DNA of 64,000 nucleotides from Sulfuritalea hydrogenivorans sk43H. GTDB lineage: Bacteria > Pseudomonadota > Gammaproteobacteria > Burkholderiales > Rhodocyclaceae. Position 1 is the stretch's first letter. The number at the start of each line of letters is the position of its first letter. The notes beneath the pieces are model-generated. The model ran no database searches. It saw nothing but the letters and a program-made list of their open reading frames with translations, and was not told where the DNA came from. A program made the translations under genes and the position numbers. Location: assembly GCF_000828635.1 (NCBI RefSeq), contig NZ_AP012547.1, forward strand, positions 434,001-498,000, in the 5' to 3' direction. This document shows, in pieces, positions 1-8,948 of this stretch.

Positions 1-1
1 C

Positions 2-1255
2 GCCACCGAGGATTTCAACCTGGTGCTGATGGATCAGCGCCTGCCCAAGGACAACGGCATCGATCTGGCGCGCGAATTCCGTGCCCGGCGGCCGAAACTC
101 GTGACGATCCTGATGACCGGCTTTGCCGATGTCCGCGATGCGGTGGCTGCGGTGCGTGAAGGCCTGTTCGACTACCTGACCAAGCCGTTCGAGGATCTCG
201 AAGCCTTGGAGGCGGTAATCGGCAAGGCGCTCGAGCTCGATGCCGCCTACCGGGAGATCGACGGTCTGCGCACTCGACTCGCCGCCGAGTCGGGTGCGCC
301 GGCGACGGTTGGGCAGTCACCGGCCATGGAGCGCCTGCTCGACCAGGTTCGCCAAGTCGCCGGCCTCGATACTACCGTGTTGCTGGAAGGCGAAAGCGGA
401 ACCGGCAAGGATGTTGTCGCCAGGCTGTTGCATGCGTGGAGCGCGCGCGCGGAGAAGCCCTTCCTCGAAGTCAATTGCGGCGGCCTCCCGGAATCGCTGC
501 TGGAAAGCCTGCTCTTCGGCCACGAGAAGGGGGCATTCACCGGGGCGACGCAGGCAAGTCCCGGCTATTTTGAAAAAGCGCATGGCGGCAATCTGTTCCT
601 GGACGAGATCGCCGACATGAGTCCAAAGTTGCAGAGCAGCTTGCTGCACGTGCTGCAAAGCCATCAATTCACGCGGATTGGCAGCACCCAGCCGCGGACC
701 GCCGATTTCCGCCTGATCTGCGCCACGAATCGACAGCTGTCTTCCGAAGTTCAGGCGGGTCGCTTTCGCGAGGACCTGTTCTATCGCATCAACGTGGTTG
801 CACTGCGCCTGCCACCCTTGCGCGAGCGACACGGAGACATCATTCTCCTGGCCGCCCATTTTCTCGATTATTTCAACGCCAAATTCGACAAGAACTGCGG
901 CCCCTTCACCGCGGCGGCAGTGCGCCTGCTCGAAACCAGCCAGTGGCCAGGCAACGTGCGCCAGTTGAAGCATTGCATCGAGCGTGCGGTGGCACTTCAT
1001 CCGGGGGGGCCGATCGATGGCACGCATTTGTTCATGGCAGGCGAGGCTGCCATGAACACCTCACTCACCAACGCAGCGGCGTCTGTCGCCGCGCTACGTT
1101 ATCAGGATGTGCGTGCCGGTTTCGAGCGCGAATATTTCCAGCGCCTGCTCGATGCGGCCGGAGGAAACATGTCCGAGGCGGCGCGTCTGAGCGGCATCCC
1201 GCGACAGAATCTCTATGTGCGCATGAAGCGATGGGGGATTGTCACTAATCAGTGA
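2..1255 (+). CDS. NtrC-family sigma-54-dependent response regulator, 5'-truncated by window edge
   Basis: The frame is open from base 2, so the N-terminus lies outside the window. The visible part starts inside a receiver domain: the phospho-acceptor Asp is in LMDQRLP and the conserved Lys is in LTKPFED. A sigma-54 AAA+ domain follows, with Walker A GESGTGKD, the sigma-54 contact loop GAFTGA and a Walker B LFLDEI. The C-terminus is a Fis-type helix-turn-helix (SEAARLSGIPRQNLYVRMKRW). Such activators open promoters bound by RNA polymerase-sigma-54 after phosphorylation by a partner kinase, which is probably just upstream and not visible. A sigma-54 promoter follows within 100 bp, ahead of the cytochrome genes, so regulation of that cluster is the natural inference. 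Confidence 0.95.
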   Translation, partial: ATEDFNLVLMDQRLPKDNGIDLAREFRARRPKLVTILMTGFADVRDAVAAVREGLFDYLTKPFEDLEALEAVIGKALELDAAYREIDGLRTRLAAESGAPATVGQSPAMERLLDQVRQVAGLDTTVLLEGESGTGKDVVARLLHAWSARAEKPFLEVNCGGLPESLLESLLFGHEKGAFTGATQASPGYFEKAHGGNLFLDEIADMSPKLQSSLLHVLQSHQFTRIGSTQPRTADFRLICATNRQLSSEVQAGRFREDLFYRINVVALRLPPLRERHGDIILLAAHFLDYFNAKFDKNCGPFTAAAVRLLETSQWPGNVRQLKHCIERAVALHPGGPIDGTHLFMAGEAAMNTSLTNAAASVAALRYQDVRAGFEREYFQRLLDAAGGNMSEAARLSGIPRQNLYVRMKRWGIVTNQ

Positions 1256-1278
1256 CATGCGTCTTTGTATTGTGACAA
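1239..1278. promoter_or_regulatory. Palindromic upstream activator sites
   Basis: The perfect inverted repeat GTCACT-AATC-AGTGAC lies at 1241-1256, overlapping the stop codon of the sigma-54 activator. A second palindrome, TTGTGACAA, lies at 1270-1278. Both contain the core GTGAC/GTCAC and sit 60-100 bp upstream of the -24 element, the usual place for enhancer-binding sites. Their use by the adjacent activator is inference. Confidence 0.5.
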
Positions 1279-1339
1279 CCTGGTAGTCGATTCCCGGGCG
1301 TGACCATTGACAGTTCTAGAGAAAAATCAAGTCTGCTGG

Positions 1340-1355
1340 TGGCACAGGGATTGCT
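1340..1355 (+). promoter_or_regulatory. Sigma-54 (-24/-12) promoter of the cytochrome cluster
   Basis: TGGCAC, five bases, then TTGCT: this matches the sigma-54 consensus, with GG (1341-1342) and GC (1353-1354) separated by exactly 10 bases. Transcription would start near 1366, about 28 bp before the ATG of the multiheme lipoprotein. The activator gene immediately upstream belongs to the class that works on such promoters. Confidence 0.8.
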
Positions 1356-1393
1356 CGTCTCCCTTCGAACAGTCGAACAACAAGGGGATCGTC

Positions 1394-3310
1394 ATGAACA
1401 AAAAAATTATCGGAAGCTTGCTGGTGATCGCTTCCGCGTTCCTGATCTACGGTTGTACGGGCGGAGTGAAGAGCTACCCGAACACCGCTTTCAAGGGCGT
1501 GGTCGAGGATGGCAGCAAGGAGACCTTCCTCAAGGTGGCCGATGCCACGGTCTGGCTGATTCCCGCCAACGACATCGCGGCGATGGGCAAGACGCCGATC
1601 GAAGTCAAAAAGGACTCACCGAACGACGAGCCGCTGGAAGACAGCCTGGCCGCCAATCGCGGACGCTACCTGAATGCGAAGACCAATGCCAAGGGTGAAT
1701 TCAGCTTCGCCGACGTGCCCGGCGGCAAATACTTTGTCTATGTCGAACCGGCCACCAGCAAGTATCTGCCGGGTGGCGACAAGTCGCGCAAGGCTCTGGG
1801 CACGGATGAACTGGGCGCCGCGCCGATGCTGATCAAGATTTCCGGCAACGTGCCGCCCGATGCCAAATACATCGGCAGCACCGCTTGCATCGAATGCCAC
1901 GAAGACCAGAAGCACATCACCAAGACCCTGCACCGGCTGGGCATGACGGTCATCGGCAAGCCGAGCAAGCTGCAGGATCATTCCCGCTTCCCGGAATTCA
2001 ACAAGGGCCTGGACAAGCTCATGGCCGGCACCAAGTTCTGGTTCCACGGTTTCGACAAGGGCCGCGGCTTCGACAAGTACCAGATCGCCACCAAGGCACC
2101 GGCCGATGCCGCGTCGGCAAGTTTCACCGCCACTTTCTACAAGGACACCGACGGCAAGCTCAAGCTGCGTACCGAAAACCTGCGTGACAGCGCGGACAAG
2201 CCCCGCACCTATACGGTGGACATGACCTACGGCGGCGGCCTTTACAAGCAGCGCTACCTGGTGCGCGTTGGTGCCAACCTGTTCCCCTTCGTGCAGTTCA
2301 ACCAGAACGGCGACGACAGCTTTGCCGACCGTACCCGCAAGCCCTGGCGCGACTACCACGCCGACTGGTTCTACAACGAGGAGAAAAAGCAGCTGACCGA
2401 TCCGCCACAGGCCAAGTCCTTCGACAAGGAATGCGCATCCTGCCACTACGCCGGCTACACGCTGACCAAGAACGCCAAGGGTGATTACATCGCCGGCGCC
2501 GTCAATGATCGCAACGGCGAGATGGACATCGACGGCGACGGCAAGCCCAACGAGCTAAACCTGGGTTGCGAAACCTGCCACGGCCCCGGTTCGGTGCACG
2601 ACAAGGCAAAAGAAATCGACATGCCCGCCACCATCGTCAGCCCCAACAAGCTCTCGGCGGAACGCGCCGATGTGTTGTGCGGGCAGTGCCACAGCCGGCC
2701 CCAGGGATTCCTGAACAACGACCAGCCGGTGAACAAGGACAACAAGATGATGTTGCCGGGCACCTCGCGCAACCGCTTCCTCACGGAATACACCACCCGG
2801 GCGGACGGCAAGGACGCCGACTTCTGGGCGGACGGACAGCATTCCAAGAGCCACCACCAGCCCTACTCGGACCTGATCAAGGCGAAAAAATATCGCAACG
2901 GCACCCAGCTGGTGGCGTGCTCCGACTGCCATGATCCGCACGGTAACGGCAAGTCGCTGCATCAGCTGAAGCACGATCCGAAGACGCCAGAGGTGTGCAC
3001 CGCCTGCCACAAGAACCGCGACAGCATGAAGGATCATCTGGCGGACAAGGCCAGGTGCACGGTGGATCCCGCCAAGATCACCTGCATCGACTGCCACAAC
3101 GCCAAGACCGCACAGACTGGCGCCGGCTTCGGCAAGGGCCTGCTCAACAAGGACGGCAAGAACTACTGGGTCAACGACATCAGCTCGCACGTCTATGACG
3201 TTCCGCGCAAGGACAACAAGGGCGTCAAGGGTGTGGAACCGGGCAAGGCGATGCCGATCCCCTACACCAACTCCTGCGGCGCGGCTTGCCACGATACGAA
3301 GAATCTTTAG
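1394..3310 (+). CDS. Multiheme (about octaheme) c-type cytochrome lipoprotein
   Basis: A 638-residue protein starting at ATG 1394, chosen because it follows a purine-rich ribosome site and begins a lipoprotein signal (MNKKIIG...FLIYGC, Cys about residue 21). Seven CXXCH sites lie near residues 165, 347, 392, 429, 509, 535 and 564, and a final CX3CH (CGAACH) near 628, giving up to eight hemes. Residues 30-160 are heme-free and look like a beta-rich carboxypeptidase-regulatory-like domain. Likely role: a lipid-anchored periplasmic or outer-membrane electron carrier receiving electrons from the CbcL-like quinol oxidase encoded downstream. It is the first gene after the sigma-54 promoter. The exact redox partner is unknown. 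Confidence 0.85.
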   Translation: MNKKIIGSLLVIASAFLIYGCTGGVKSYPNTAFKGVVEDGSKETFLKVADATVWLIPANDIAAMGKTPIEVKKDSPNDEPLEDSLAANRGRYLNAKTNAKGEFSFADVPGGKYFVYVEPATSKYLPGGDKSRKALGTDELGAAPMLIKISGNVPPDAKYIGSTACIECHEDQKHITKTLHRLGMTVIGKPSKLQDHSRFPEFNKGLDKLMAGTKFWFHGFDKGRGFDKYQIATKAPADAASASFTATFYKDTDGKLKLRTENLRDSADKPRTYTVDMTYGGGLYKQRYLVRVGANLFPFVQFNQNGDDSFADRTRKPWRDYHADWFYNEEKKQLTDPPQAKSFDKECASCHYAGYTLTKNAKGDYIAGAVNDRNGEMDIDGDGKPNELNLGCETCHGPGSVHDKAKEIDMPATIVSPNKLSAERADVLCGQCHSRPQGFLNNDQPVNKDNKMMLPGTSRNRFLTEYTTRADGKDADFWADGQHSKSHHQPYSDLIKAKKYRNGTQLVACSDCHDPHGNGKSLHQLKHDPKTPEVCTACHKNRDSMKDHLADKARCTVDPAKITCIDCHNAKTAQTGAGFGKGLLNKDGKNYWVNDISSHVYDVPRKDNKGVKGVEPGKAMPIPYTNSCGAACHDTKNL

Positions 3311-3331
3311 CAGGGGCTTTCGATGAAATCA

Positions 3332-3360
3332 AAACCGCCGGCATGTCCGGCGGTTTCTTG
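3332..3360 (+). terminator. Intrinsic terminator-like hairpin
   Basis: AAACCGCCGG, loop CATGT, CCGGCGGTTT, followed by CTTG. It is a strong stem directly after the multiheme lipoprotein gene, so the downstream cytochrome genes may be partly uncoupled from the sigma-54 transcript. Confidence 0.75.
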
Positions 3361-3431
3361 TCAAGTTGCCATACCGACCTTGTCTTGATTGGCGACACAA
3401 ACTTTTTCAGCAACTTTTTCGGAGTCGAACC

Positions 3432-3776
3432 ATGAAAACCCAAACCACCCTGCTGCTGACCGGATCGCTGATTTTCGCCCTGACCGGAATCGCGCCCGCG
3501 CATGCCCAAGTCGATGAGGTGGCCGCCAGGGCGCTGGCCAAGAAGAATGACTGCTTCAAGTGCCACGACGTCGCCAAGAGCAAGAAAGGCCCTTCGTATC
3601 AGAAGATCGCCGCCAAGTACAAGGAAAAGAAACTCGGTGAGAAAGAGGCCATCAAGCAGATGACCACCGGGCCGAAGGTCAAGCTCGAAGACGGCACCGA
3701 AGAAGATCACAAGAACATCGAGACCCGGGATCCGAAGGAGCTGAGCAATCTGGCGCAGTGGATCCTTTCGCGCTGA
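3432..3776 (+). CDS. Small periplasmic class I cytochrome c (copy 1)
   Basis: A 114-residue protein. ATG 3432 begins a clean Sec signal peptide ending ...APAHA, followed by the mature protein. One heme site, CFKCH, lies near residue 42, and the C-terminal part (DPKELSNLAQWILS) is the helix that packs against heme in cytochromes of the c551/c552 type. The sixth heme ligand is less certain. It probably shuttles single electrons in the periplasm between the CbcL-like membrane protein encoded downstream and the multiheme lipoprotein. It is closely related to the cytochrome at 5970-6308: same NDCFKCH core and near-identical C-terminus. Confidence 0.88.
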   Translation: MKTQTTLLLTGSLIFALTGIAPAHAQVDEVAARALAKKNDCFKCHDVAKSKKGPSYQKIAAKYKEKKLGEKEAIKQMTTGPKVKLEDGTEEDHKNIETRDPKELSNLAQWILSR

Positions 3777-3891
3777 TCCGGCATCTCCCGCTGACGCCCG
3801 GCACATGGCTTTCGGCGGGATGCTTTCCAGGCATGCGCGCCGCGCGGAGCGGTGAGTGCCTGAACATCCAGAAACACCGGGAATTCTGATC

Positions 3892-5898
3892 ATGCGTACC
3901 AGCAAGCTTGCGGCGTGGATTGCAACGGCGGCCGTTTTTGTGGCCGGTAGCCTGGCGAGTGTATCGGTCGTGGCGGCCAGCAGTCCGGCGCCTGTCACGC
4001 AAAAACTCGACAACGCCACCTGTCAGACTTGCCACGACGGCAAGAAGGGCAAGCTCGAAATGCTCGCCAGCAATGGCGAAAAGCGCGACGTCAAGACCGT
4101 CGGTCCGGACAAGTACGCCAGGAGCGTGCACGCCAAAATGGAGTGCGTCGGCTGCCACAAGGACATCATCGACAGTGTCACGCCGCACCAGAAGCCGGCC
4201 GGCGTCAAGAAGGTTGAATGCGCGCAATGCCACCTCGACCTGTGGGAAGCCACGCAGAAGGACGGCAAGGCCGCCGAGAAGCCGCGGCTGGGCATCGTCG
4301 CCGACAACGTTGCGGCCTACCGCAAATCCTTCCACGCCAAGCCGGACAAGGATGATCCCACCAAGCAGATGGCCATCTGCAGCGATTGCCACGACGTACA
4401 CAGCTTCGATGTACCGCCACGCGGTACCCAGGAACGCAAGGAATGGCACCTGACCGTCCCCAATGTGTGCGGCGAGAAGTGCCATACCGATCATCTGGAA
4501 GATTGGACCGGGTCTGCGCACGGCCGCGAAGCCGACAAGAAGAATTTCAAGACGGCGGTCTGTTCCGACTGCCACACCACCCACGACATCGTCGGCAGTT
4601 CCACCGACAAGGCCAAGCTGGCGATCACCGCGAGTTGCGGCGATTGCCACAAGGATGCCTACGAGTCCTACAAGGCCTCCTATCACGGCCAGGTTAACCG
4701 GCTGGGCTACGCCTATACCGCCAAGTGCGCCGATTGCCATGGCAGCCATGCCATCGAAGCTTCGAAGGATCCGAAATCGAAGATGCACGAGAAGAACCGG
4801 CTCAAGACCTGCCAGAAGTGCCACAGCGGCAAGGAAGGCAAGCCCGGGCTGGCGACTGCCGGCTTCCTCAGCTTCAGCCCGCACGGCAACAGCCACGACT
4901 TTGCCAAGTACCCGGAAATCTGGTTGACCACCAAGGCGATGATCGCCCTGCTGGTCGGGGTCTTCGCCTTCTTCTGGCTGCATTCCGGCCTGTGGTGGTA
5001 TCGCGAGTATGCGGATCGCAAGCAAGGCAGGAGCGTGCCGCATGTCATGACCGACAAGCTGCCGCCCGAACTCGCCACCAGGCATGTCAAGCGCTTCGGT
5101 CCGATGTGGCGCATCGCGCACCTGCTGTTCGCCTTGAGCGTGATGCTGCTGGTGCTGACCGGGATGGCGGCCTTCTTCCCCGAGACCAGCTGGGCCAAGG
5201 CAGTGATGGCGGCCTTCGGTACTCCGAAAATCGCCGGGCAGGTACACCGTCTGGCGGCCTACACCATGCTGGGCATCTTCGCCCTCCATCTGGTGGCGGT
5301 CTCGATCAGCATCGCCCGCAAGTGGAAGGACTTCAGGTTCTTCGGCCCCGACTCCTTCGTGCCGAACTGGAAGGACATGTACGACATGATCGGCATGTTC
5401 AAGTGGTTCGTCGGCAAGGGGCCGCGCCCCGCGATCGAACGCTGGTCCTACTGGGAGAAGTTCGACTACTGGGCGGTGTTCTGGGGTATGGCCATCATCG
5501 GCGGCAGCGGCATGATGCTCGCCTTCCCGCACGTGGTTGCCGCCTACCTGCCGGGCTGGGTGTTCAACGTGGCGATGGTGGTGCATGGTGAAGAAGCGGT
5601 GCTCGCCGCCGTGTTCCTCTTCACGGTGCACTTCTTCAACAACCACTTCCGGCCCGACAAGCTGCCTCCGCCGGATGTGGTGATGTTCACCGGCACGCAG
5701 TCGCTGCAGGAGTTCAGGCACGAGCACCGGGCGCAATACGATCGCCTGGTGGCGAGCGGCGAACTGGAGAAATATCTGGTCGACGCGCCGTCGGCGCCCT
5801 TCACGCTGGCGTCGAAGATTCTCGGCCTGGTGCTGATTGCCTTCGGCCTGACGTTGCTGACGCTGATCGTCATCGGCTTCCTCGGCGGCGGTCACTGA
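3892..5898 (+). CDS. CbcL-like fusion: nona-heme cytochrome c plus b-type membrane cytochrome
   Basis: A 668-residue protein with a signal peptide (start ATG 3892). The periplasmic half carries eight CXXCH motifs near residues 44, 85, 110, 163, 224, 249, 279 and 307, and one CX3CH (CGEKCH) near 193. From about residue 337, six hydrophobic helices contain paired histidines (LHSGLWWY, AHLLF, VHRLA, LHLVAV, VHGEEAV, VHFFNNH), as in FdnI/HydC-type diheme cytochrome b. The same order of nine c-hemes then a b-type domain is known for Geobacter CbcL, an inner-membrane quinol oxidase for low-potential extracellular electron acceptors. I infer quinol oxidation coupled to periplasmic heme wires. It is flanked by two small cytochromes c. 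Confidence 0.88.
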   Translation: MRTSKLAAWIATAAVFVAGSLASVSVVAASSPAPVTQKLDNATCQTCHDGKKGKLEMLASNGEKRDVKTVGPDKYARSVHAKMECVGCHKDIIDSVTPHQKPAGVKKVECAQCHLDLWEATQKDGKAAEKPRLGIVADNVAAYRKSFHAKPDKDDPTKQMAICSDCHDVHSFDVPPRGTQERKEWHLTVPNVCGEKCHTDHLEDWTGSAHGREADKKNFKTAVCSDCHTTHDIVGSSTDKAKLAITASCGDCHKDAYESYKASYHGQVNRLGYAYTAKCADCHGSHAIEASKDPKSKMHEKNRLKTCQKCHSGKEGKPGLATAGFLSFSPHGNSHDFAKYPEIWLTTKAMIALLVGVFAFFWLHSGLWWYREYADRKQGRSVPHVMTDKLPPELATRHVKRFGPMWRIAHLLFALSVMLLVLTGMAAFFPETSWAKAVMAAFGTPKIAGQVHRLAAYTMLGIFALHLVAVSISIARKWKDFRFFGPDSFVPNWKDMYDMIGMFKWFVGKGPRPAIERWSYWEKFDYWAVFWGMAIIGGSGMMLAFPHVVAAYLPGWVFNVAMVVHGEEAVLAAVFLFTVHFFNNHFRPDKLPPPDVVMFTGTQSLQEFRHEHRAQYDRLVASGELEKYLVDAPSAPFTLASKILGLVLIAFGLTLLTLIVIGFLGGGH

Positions 5899-5969
5899 GC
5901 GATTCCCGCTTCGAGGCGCCTGCCTTGAAGCGGGATCATCGCAGACCGGATGAGCGGGGACAACTGGCC

Positions 5970-6308
5970 ATGAAGAAGGCGCTTGCGCTGGCAGGAATCC
6001 TGCTGCTTGGAATGGCCGCGTACGGCCCGGCGCGGGCGGAGGCCGACGCGGAGGCCGCCAGGGCGCTGGCAAAGCGCAACGACTGCTTCAAGTGCCACGC
6101 CATCGACAAGACCAAAAAGGGCCCCGCCTACGCCCGCGTGGCGGCCCGGCTGAAGACCAAGCCCGACGCCGTGGCAGTGATCGTCGAGCACATTACCGCC
6201 GGCCACATGGTCCAGTTGCCGGACGGCACCGACGAGAAGCACCCGATCATTGACACGAAGGATCCGGACGAGCTCAGTAATCTTGCCCTGTGGATTCTTT
6301 CACTGTGA
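5970..6308 (+). CDS. Small periplasmic class I cytochrome c (copy 2)
   Basis: A 112-residue protein beginning at ATG 5970 with a short signal peptide (MKKALALAG...ARAEA) and one CFKCH heme site. It shares the AARALAK(R/K)NDCFKCH core and the DPDELSNLALWILS C-terminus with the cytochrome at 3432, so the two are paralogues bracketing the CbcL-like gene. A hairpin (CCCGCTTC at 5905-5912 pairing with GAAGCGGG at 5927-5934) lies between the membrane protein and this gene and may modulate read-through. Predicted role: soluble periplasmic electron carrier. Confidence 0.88.
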   Translation: MKKALALAGILLLGMAAYGPARAEADAEAARALAKRNDCFKCHAIDKTKKGPAYARVAARLKTKPDAVAVIVEHITAGHMVQLPDGTDEKHPIIDTKDPDELSNLALWILSL

Positions 6309-6338
6309 CAACGGTGGAGGCAAATGCCGCAAGACAAA

Positions 6339-6361
6339 GTCGGCGCTGGCGAGACGCCGAC
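6339..6361. terminator. Possible bidirectional terminator hairpin
   Basis: GTCGGCG ... CGCCGAC stem between the converging cytochrome c gene and the DUF3460 gene. There is no T-tract, so function is tentative. The rest of 6309-6451 shows nothing else recognisable. Confidence 0.35.
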
Positions 6362-6451
6362 ACAGATGCCCGCTGAAGCTCCGGAAAGCGTTCAGCGATC
6401 CGGACGGGTACCGTGCGGCCAAGATGACTTCTGCCGCAGGAGAGCTGCCTT

Positions 6452-6640
6452 CTAATTCGCGTCGTAGTAATAGGCCTTGTTCGGCACTCTCGCGGCTTCG
6501 GCTTCCTTCATCGTGTCCAGCGCCTGCGGCGGCTTGTCCCACCACAGTGCGCGGCCCTTCTGCTGCTCGCGCGATTCTTCGGGATGCTTTTCCATCCATT
6601 CGCGCATGAACTTGGTGTGCTCGGATTCATAAAGGGCCAT
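6452..6640 (-). CDS. DUF3460 family small protein
   Basis: A 62-residue acidic/basic soluble protein beginning MALYESEHTKFMREW and containing the conserved stretch EEQQKGRALWWDK-like (here SREQQKGRALWWDK). This is the hallmark of DUF3460, a short family found almost only in Betaproteobacteria. Function is unknown. It lies 17 bp downstream of spoT on the same strand and is probably co-transcribed with it. A GGAAA ribosome site precedes the ATG. Confidence 0.85.
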   Translation of the reverse strand: MALYESEHTKFMREWMEKHPEESREQQKGRALWWDKPPQALDTMKEAEAARVPNKAYYYDAN

Positions 6641-6657
6641 CAGGTTTCCTTTCCAGT

Positions 6658-8925
6658 CTAGTGTTGTTTCGGATCGACGTAACGGGTGATGCGCACCACT
6701 TCGGGTACGCGGCGCAGGGTGCGCAGGATGCGGGCGAGATGGCTGCGGTCGGTCACCTGCAGCGTGAAGAACAGGGTGGTGGCCTCGCCGTGGTCTTCAT
6801 CCATGCTGATATTGACGATGTTGGAGTCGGCTTCGGCGATGCCGGACGCAAGCCGCGCCAGCACGCCGCGCACATTCTTGGCGACGACGCGAATGCTCGC
6901 CTCGAACATGCCGGTGATGCCTGATTCCCATTCGACATCGACCCAGTTGCCGCGCTCGCTGCGCAGCTTGGTGATGGCGGTGCAGTCGTGCGTGTGCACC
7001 ACCAGCCCCTGGCCCTTGCGGATGAGTCCGACGATAGGGTCGCCGGGAATCGGCCGGCAGCAGTTGCCGAGCTTGACCGCGACGCCTTCCGCGCCATGGA
7101 TCAGGATCGCCTGATGCGGCCGGTTTTCGGTTGCGATGCCCGCAACGGCGTCCTCGGCGCCCTCGGCCAGTCGTCTTGCGACAATTGCCGGCAGGCGCTT
7201 GCCGAGGCCGATGTCCGCCAGCACGGCGCGTTGCGAGCGGGCGCCCGAGGCGCGCTTGAAGCGGTCCCAGGCCTGGGCCGGAAGCTTGGCCAGGGCCAGG
7301 CCCAGATCGCGCAAGGCGTGCGACAGCAGGCGTTCGCCGAGCGCGGCGGACTCTTCATGCTGCTGCGTGTTGAGAAAATGGCGGATCTTGGAGCGCGCCC
7401 GCGCGCTTTTGACGTAGCCGAGCCAGGCTGGATTGGGCGCGGCATTCGGCGCGGTGATGATCTCGACGCGGTCGCCGTTGCGCAATTCGGTGCGCAAGGG
7501 CATGGTCTCGAAATTGACGCGGCAGGCCACGCAGCGGTCGCCGATGTCGGTATGCACGGCGTAGGCCATGTCCACCGGCGTCGAGCCGCGCGGCAGGGCG
7601 AAGATCTTGCCCTTGGGGCTGAACACGTAGACCTCGCTGGGGAACAGGTCGACCTTGACGTGTTCGAGGAACTCCGAGGAATCGCCCGTGGTGGATTGCA
7701 GTTCGACCAGCGATTGCAGCCACTTGTGGGTTTTCTGCTGCAACTGGTCGAGCGCCGATTCGTCCTTGTACAACCAGTGCGAGGCGACGCCGGATTCGGC
7801 GACATGGTGCATGTGCGGGTCGCGAATCTGGATTTCCACCGGCGTGCCGAAGGGACCGATCAGGGTCGTGTGCAGCGACTGGTAGCCGTTCGCCTTGGGG
7901 ATGGCGATGTAATCCTTGAACTTGCCCGGCACTGGCTGGTACAGCGCATGCAGCGCGCCGAGCGCCAGGTAGCAGGTGGGGCGATCCTTGACGATGATGC
8001 GGAAACCGTAGATGTCGAGCACCTGCGAAAAGGAGAGGTGCTTGTCGCGCATCTTGCGATAAATGCCGTAGAGATGTTTTTCGCGGCCCATCACCTCGGC
8101 ATCGATGCCGGCCTCGGGCAGCGTCTTGCGAATGGCTTCGAGGATTTTGCTGACCACCTCGCGCCGGTTGCCGCGCGCGCCTTTCACGGCCTTGGACAGT
8201 ACGCGGTAGCGCAGCGGGTGGGCATGGCGGAAAGCCATCTCCTGCAATTCCCGGTAGAGCGCGTTGAGGCCGAGCCGGTTGGCGATCGGCGCGTAAATGT
8301 CCAGCGTTTCGCGCGCGATCCGCCGCCGTTTTTCGGGCCGCATGACGTCGAGCGTGCGCATGTTGTGCAGGCGATCGGCCAGCTTGATCAGGATCACGCG
8401 CACGTCGCGCGCCATGGCCAGCAGCATCTTGCGGAAGTTTTCGGCCTGGGCTTCCTCGAAGCTTTGGTGCTCGATCCGATCCAGTTTTGAGACGCCATCG
8501 ACCAGTTCGGCCGCGACCTTGCCGAAGCGCTCGGCAATCTGGTCCTTGGTGATCGACGTGTCTTCCATCACGTCATGCAGCAGCGCCGCCATCAGGGCGT
8601 GGGCGTCGAGATGCCAGCCGGCCAGCGTTTCGGCCACCGCCAGCGGATGCGAAATATAGGGCGCGCCGGAAAGGCGCATCTGGCCTCGGTGCGCGGCATC
8701 GGCAAACACGTAGGCGGAACCGACGCGGGTGATCTCTTCAGGCTTGAGGTAGGTTGCGAGCCGGGCGTTGAAGCGTTCCAGGTCTTCGGCGAGATCGACC
8801 GGCGGGTGCATGTCCGCCGAGATCAGCGGCGACTCGTCGGCGGCGGCAAGCGCTGCGTCGGGTTCAGCCGGCGCGGCAGGGGCGCCGGCAGCAGGGGCGG
8901 GGGGTGACACAGACGGCGTCGTCAC
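6658..8925 (-). CDS. spoT: Bifunctional (p)ppGpp synthetase/hydrolase (SpoT/RelA)
   Basis: A 755-residue protein with the full long RSH architecture. The N-terminal HD hydrolase carries HDVMEDT and the synthetase domain carries GYQSLHT. A TGS domain (FSPKGKIFALPRGSTPVDMAYAVHTDIGD), a conserved zinc-finger/CC region and a C-terminal ACT domain (MFEASIRVVAKNVRGVLARL) follow. The intact HD motif argues for a bifunctional enzyme controlling the stringent response. It lies in the standard gmk-rpoZ-spoT order. The first ~35 residues are a low-complexity Ala/Pro tail, so the true start could be slightly internal. Confidence 0.96.
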   Translation of the reverse strand: MTTPSVSPPAPAAGAPAAPAEPDAALAAADESPLISADMHPPVDLAEDLERFNARLATYLKPEEITRVGSAYVFADAAHRGQMRLSGAPYISHPLAVAETLAGWHLDAHALMAALLHDVMEDTSITKDQIAERFGKVAAELVDGVSKLDRIEHQSFEEAQAENFRKMLLAMARDVRVILIKLADRLHNMRTLDVMRPEKRRRIARETLDIYAPIANRLGLNALYRELQEMAFRHAHPLRYRVLSKAVKGARGNRREVVSKILEAIRKTLPEAGIDAEVMGREKHLYGIYRKMRDKHLSFSQVLDIYGFRIIVKDRPTCYLALGALHALYQPVPGKFKDYIAIPKANGYQSLHTTLIGPFGTPVEIQIRDPHMHHVAESGVASHWLYKDESALDQLQQKTHKWLQSLVELQSTTGDSSEFLEHVKVDLFPSEVYVFSPKGKIFALPRGSTPVDMAYAVHTDIGDRCVACRVNFETMPLRTELRNGDRVEIITAPNAAPNPAWLGYVKSARARSKIRHFLNTQQHEESAALGERLLSHALRDLGLALAKLPAQAWDRFKRASGARSQRAVLADIGLGKRLPAIVARRLAEGAEDAVAGIATENRPHQAILIHGAEGVAVKLGNCCRPIPGDPIVGLIRKGQGLVVHTHDCTAITKLRSERGNWVDVEWESGITGMFEASIRVVAKNVRGVLARLASGIAEADSNIVNISMDEDHGEATTLFFTLQVTDRSHLARILRTLRRVPEVVRITRYVDPKQH

Positions 8926-8948
8926 GGTTCACCCCGTCCGCATGATGC

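Noticed and set aside
3679-6072. A 797-residue open frame on the minus strand opposite the CbcL-like gene
   Set aside because: It is antisense to a clear multiheme cytochrome, lacks any family motif and arises from GC-rich third positions.
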